From Lachnospiraceae bacterium (GTDB lineage: Bacteria; Bacillota; Clostridia; Lachnospirales; Lachnospiraceae): a stretch of DNA of 64,000 nt. The DNA lies in NCBI GenBank assembly GCA_017431345.1, contig JAFRLH010000030.1, positions 1-64,000 on the forward strand. The letters run 5' to 3'. The position numbers and the translations under genes were made by a program. Position 1 is the stretch's first letter, and the number at the start of each line of letters is the position of its first letter. Shown piece after piece: positions 61,123-64,000 of this stretch. The notes under the pieces are model-generated. The model worked only from the letters and a program-made list of their open reading frames with translations. It had not been told where the DNA came from and did not search any database.

Positions 61123-62286
61123 ATGGATACACTGGTCAAGGACATTCTGAATCTGGAGAATCTGTCAGGACTGAAACGGCTGACCAAACCGGGCGGCCTG
61201 GATAATGTCGTAACGAAAGTGGGAATACTTGAGTATGAGCTGACGCCCGGCGGCAGGGCATTTTCCTCTGAAGAACACTGGGAGAAAGGAGAGTTCATCC
61301 TCTCCACGTTCCAGTATGCCAAAAACCATCCGGAACTGATTACTTCAGCGATCCGGAAAATGTGTCAGGCGGGAACAAGCGGGATCGCGATCAAGAATGT
61401 ATTTCAGACGGAAATCCCCGATGAAGCGATCCGATACGCCAATGTACATTCCTACCCGATCTTTCTTTTCACGGATCAGGATCTGTTCTTTGAAGACGTG
61501 ATCATTGCGGTCAATCAGCTGATCTCAGGAAGAAGGTATCAGAAGTATCGCGAGGACACAATTGCGGAGATCCTGTTCTCTTCCTGTGACAGCAGAGACA
61601 TAGAACGGCGGGCAAAGATCGTCGCACCGTTCCTGACCAATAAATATCAGACGCTGTATATTGCCGGGAGAGATCCGGATGTCCGGCCGATCATTCATGA
61701 GCAGGCGCTTCGGGCAAACAGCTGCGAAGCGGTCAGATATAAAAACGATACATTTCTCTTTATTAACCAGCCGGATCACTCGAGACCGGCGGAATATTAT
61801 CTGGAAAGGCTTGGGATCAGAACCGCGGATTATTATATCGGAACGAGCGAGATATTCTTTTTCCGGTCGAGACTGAGAAAAGCGATCATGCAGGCAGTAT
61901 ATGCGGCCAGATACAGTCAGATGACGGACACCGCTGTAGTTGCCTTTCAGGATATCGGAATGTATCAGTTCCTTTTCCCGAATCAGTCAGATCCGTGGAT
62001 CGAGGACTACTATCATACATACATTCCGGTGATACAGGAGTTTGACGTGGAAAACAATACGGAGCTTCTGGAGACAGCCCTTCTGTATGAAAAACACTGC
62101 GGCAATATAAAAGAAGTCGCAGCGGAACAAAATACGCATATCAATACGATCAGATACAGGATGAAAAAAATAGCCGAGCTTTTCGGCTCGGATATGGGTA
62201 ATGCAGGTTTTGAAAGCAGACTGATGGTAGCTCTGAAAATATATAAGATGAGACAGCTGTGCGATCAGATCGGTGATTTGCTGTAA
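61123..62286 (+). CDS. PucR family transcriptional regulator
   Basis: A 387-residue regulator. The N-terminal part resembles the PucR sensor domain (LSGLKRLTKPGGLDNVVTKVGILEYEL), and the C-terminus is the helix-turn-helix of this family (GNIKEVAAEQNTHINTIRYRMKKIAELFG). AGGAGG ends directly before the ATG at 61117, which is too close, so the second ATG at 61123 (spacing six) is the start. It is the last gene of the cluster and the probable regulator of its amino-acid pathway; PucR proteins often control purine or amino-acid use. Confidence 0.88.
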   Translation: MDTLVKDILNLENLSGLKRLTKPGGLDNVVTKVGILEYELTPGGRAFSSEEHWEKGEFILSTFQYAKNHPELITSAIRKMCQAGTSGIAIKNVFQTEIPDEAIRYANVHSYPIFLFTDQDLFFEDVIIAVNQLISGRRYQKYREDTIAEILFSSCDSRDIERRAKIVAPFLTNKYQTLYIAGRDPDVRPIIHEQALRANSCEAVRYKNDTFLFINQPDHSRPAEYYLERLGIRTADYYIGTSEIFFFRSRLRKAIMQAVYAARYSQMTDTAVVAFQDIGMYQFLFPNQSDPWIEDYYHTYIPVIQEFDVENNTELLETALLYEKHCGNIKEVAAEQNTHINTIRYRMKKIAELFGSDMGNAGFESRLMVALKIYKMRQLCDQIGDLL

Positions 62287-62311
62287 GGAGACAGTCCGCT
62301 GTCTCCTTTTT
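62287..62311. terminator. intrinsic terminator of the amino-acid cluster
   Basis: GGAGACAG and CTGTCTCC arms around TCCG, then TTTTT. Confidence 0.88.
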
Positions 62312-62361
62312 CTGTGATGCCGTCAGGTTGGTCTTTGAGCCGCCTACAGAGAAGGCAGGTT

Positions 62362-62871
62362 CTACTGTCTGCGGAAAACGCGCAGATCAATGACGTCATC
62401 GAATTCTCCCAGAAAAATTTTTCCCCCGGCAGGGTCGATGATCTTCAGAACGCCGCCTTCTGTTCCGTCCGGAACGATGAAATGTTTTGGTTCAAGTACG
62501 CCGGGCACGGTGATCAGAAAGGGTTCTTCCGCCTCCCAGAGGCGGAGGAAAGCTTCCCGGGAATACGGAAACTGCCCTGCATATTCTATCGGATAGAGTT
62601 TGCTGATATCCCTTATGATCAGATCTGCAGCCGGTGTAAAGGCGCCGGCTTTGATCAGTCTCTCGTTCAGGATCCAGGGATTGAAAAGCGCAGGATCCTG
62701 TTCCTTTTCCAGGCCGAAGAGCCGGAGCATGACCGCCAGAGAGGTGACGAGGCATCCGGCGTCTCTGAAATAGTGCCAGGAAGCTTCCGGGAAAAGCGCG
62801 GCAGGCCATGCCTCCCTTTCATTCAGCCAGGGCGCTTTCTGATTCCAGCTTCTGAATGCCTGATCACTCAT
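62362..62871 (-). CDS. C39-like cysteine peptidase-fold protein
   Basis: A 169-residue protein resembling peptidase C39-like (papain-like) domains. The catalytic cysteine would be in RDAGCLVTSLAVML (about residue 40), with the histidine in LEPKHFIVPDG and the aspartate in IIDPA. No signal peptide is seen, so it is not an exported protease by this start. It lies downstream of and on the same strand as the EutH-like gene (54 bases apart) and is convergent with the PucR gene. The role is unknown. Confidence 0.65.
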   Translation of the reverse strand: MSDQAFRSWNQKAPWLNEREAWPAALFPEASWHYFRDAGCLVTSLAVMLRLFGLEKEQDPALFNPWILNERLIKAGAFTPAADLIIRDISKLYPIEYAGQFPYSREAFLRLWEAEEPFLITVPGVLEPKHFIVPDGTEGGVLKIIDPAGGKIFLGEFDDVIDLRVFRRQ

Positions 62872-62925
62872 GAGAACCCCTCTCTTTTCTGCAGCGGCGG
62901 GTATGTGCTTTTTCCCTGTTTTGGG

Positions 62926-63999
62926 TTATTCTCTGGAAAACGCCGGTATAACGGATGCAAGCGCAATGGCAAGGATGCCAGCGGTAAGCTTGCAGATAAT
63001 ATACGCTGCGGTCTGATGCGAATCGGTAAGGGATGATACAAAAGCCAGCTGCCCGCCGACCACATAGGCGCCGCATACCGAGAAGGCCGCATTTAATACT
63101 TTGCCTTTTCTGTCCATCCTGGAGAAGATCGGAAGCATCGCAAGGCTCTGGGTACAGCTTAAGATGATCCCCATGACGGAATAATTGTTTACGCCGAGCC
63201 GTTTTCCGACCGCTTCGATCTTATCAGGATACTTTGTCAGGACGATCTTTGAAAGGACCATGCCGCCGCAGGCGACGATCACCATGCGCACGACCATGTA
63301 CAGGATCTCTTCGACCAGCGCTGGATCCACCAGCGCATGGGAAGGAAGGAACATGCCGACTACTGCCATGCCGAAAAACAGATAGCTGACGATCCGGATG
63401 AAGTTGCCGAATACGGTAAGCACTTTCATGGTGATCTTCGGCAAGAACTTTACCGCCAGCGAAAGAAGAACACAGATCAGAAGCGCCGGGATCATGTTCC
63501 GGAACAGATCGGAAGGGGAAAGCCCCAGAATCAGGCCGCCGATTAACGCGCCGGCCGGGAAGGTGATCAGACCGGCAATAAATCCGCGGAGCAGGGGATC
63601 TATCTCATCCTGCCTGACAGAGGCAAGGAAGACGGGAAGCTGGTAACCAATCGTCATGCCGATACCGCCGGCAACAAGAGCGCCGGTAAACACGGCAATA
63701 TCCGGTGTCCGGGCAAGTCTGAGGGCCACTGCGAATGCGCCCATGTCCGGCGCAAGCAGGCTTCCGATGATCAGGGAGGGATCAAAAGGAAGCCCTGCGG
63801 TCGCTTTCGCGATCGCTTCCGCATTATTCTGTACAAAAGATACGCCGACAGAGTAAAATCCGGCGACGGAGACCGAGAGGCCGCCCATCGTTGCCAGGCC
63901 GTTTTCAAATTCGTCCTTCAGACCAAGTTTTCCCCCGAGCATCATATCAAACAAACCGAGGGCAGCAAAGAATACCATGATGGCAATGAAAGGATTCAT
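62926..63999 (-). CDS. eutH: EutH-like ethanolamine permease
   Basis: A 357-residue membrane protein of the ethanolamine utilisation permease EutH family, with about ten hydrophobic segments (start MNPFIAIMVFFAALGLFDMMLGGKLGL; SYFFFGMAV-like and SLAMLPIFSRMDRKGKVLNAAFSVCGAYVVGGQLAF segments). The start ATG is one base from the window edge, so the gene appears complete, but an upstream start cannot be ruled out. No eut genes are seen in the window. It is followed by the C39-like gene on the same strand. Confidence 0.85.
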   Translation of the reverse strand: MNPFIAIMVFFAALGLFDMMLGGKLGLKDEFENGLATMGGLSVSVAGFYSVGVSFVQNNAEAIAKATAGLPFDPSLIIGSLLAPDMGAFAVALRLARTPDIAVFTGALVAGGIGMTIGYQLPVFLASVRQDEIDPLLRGFIAGLITFPAGALIGGLILGLSPSDLFRNMIPALLICVLLSLAVKFLPKITMKVLTVFGNFIRIVSYLFFGMAVVGMFLPSHALVDPALVEEILYMVVRMVIVACGGMVLSKIVLTKYPDKIEAVGKRLGVNNYSVMGIILSCTQSLAMLPIFSRMDRKGKVLNAAFSVCGAYVVGGQLAFVSSLTDSHQTAAYIICKLTAGILAIALASVIPAFSRE

Positions 64000-64000
64000 A

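Overview
The window looks like chromosome of an anaerobic, fermentative member of the Clostridia, most likely a Lachnospiraceae-type gut bacterium. The basis is the protein make-up: a flavodiiron protein fused to rubredoxin, the archaeal/eukaryote-like short ProS, a PurF homologue, DUF5688, YhaM, NhaC and PucR families, AGGAGG-type ribosome binding sites and roughly even GC content. There is no rRNA, prophage, CRISPR array or intact insertion sequence. About 55 protein genes and four tRNAs cover nearly all of it.

Layout: (1) 0.3-6.9 kb holds a GH2 glycosidase, an SNF2 ATPase, a DUF5688 protein and a radical SAM protein. (2) 6.9-12.1 kb is a run of small-molecule or peptide enzymes: ATP-grasp ligase, COG4947-like esterase, second alpha/beta hydrolase, secreted CHAP protein, GIY-YIG protein, DUF2007-like protein, SGNH hydrolase. 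(3) 12.2-14.9 kb encodes a NifX-SlyD fusion and a four-module flavodiiron protein. (4) 14.9-16.66 kb is a repeat-rich, gene-poor patch around a nuclease-like gene with a broken 5' end. (5) 16.66-21.9 kb holds a membrane/coiled-coil protein, a MATE pump, a secreted repeat protein and a PurF-like protein without the glutaminase nucleophile. (6) 21.9-22.4 kb is a tRNA operon Gly-His-Gln-Lys. (7) 22.5-27 kb is an operon led by a structured leader: degenerate HtrA-like protein, YhaM, RlmD, flavin-binding protein. (8) 27-36.8 kb is housekeeping: GAPDH, TtcA-like, ArgS, aspartate kinase, ProS, GlyA, an MBL-fold protein, with a 74-bp tandem repeat between argS and the aspartate kinase gene.

(9) 36.8-53.6 kb is a carbon uptake and fermentation region. 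Two complete TRAP transporters (DctQ-DctM-DctP) each lie near an AraC-type regulator; between them are an acyl-CoA thioesterase, a GntR/ABC module with a perfect operator palindrome, malic enzyme and fumarase; phosphotransacetylase follows the second TRAP set. An uptake route for a C4-dicarboxylate feeding fumarate -> malate -> pyruvate -> acetyl-CoA -> acetyl phosphate is a reasonable inference, not proven. (10) 53.7-55 kb has two small membrane or secreted proteins. (11) 55-62.3 kb is a tight same-strand cluster: aminotransferase, ornithine-racemase-like PLP enzyme, homoserine-dehydrogenase-like enzyme, NhaC antiporter, LOR/SDH (ornithine cyclodeaminase-like) protein and a PucR regulator. 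It reads as an uncharacterised amino-acid pathway and is the best candidate for a new system here. (12) 62.3-64 kb has a C39-like protein and an EutH-type permease away from any eut operon.

Start sites were chosen from visible Shine-Dalgarno spacing and family N-termini. Functions rest on remembered family motifs; no database search was run.
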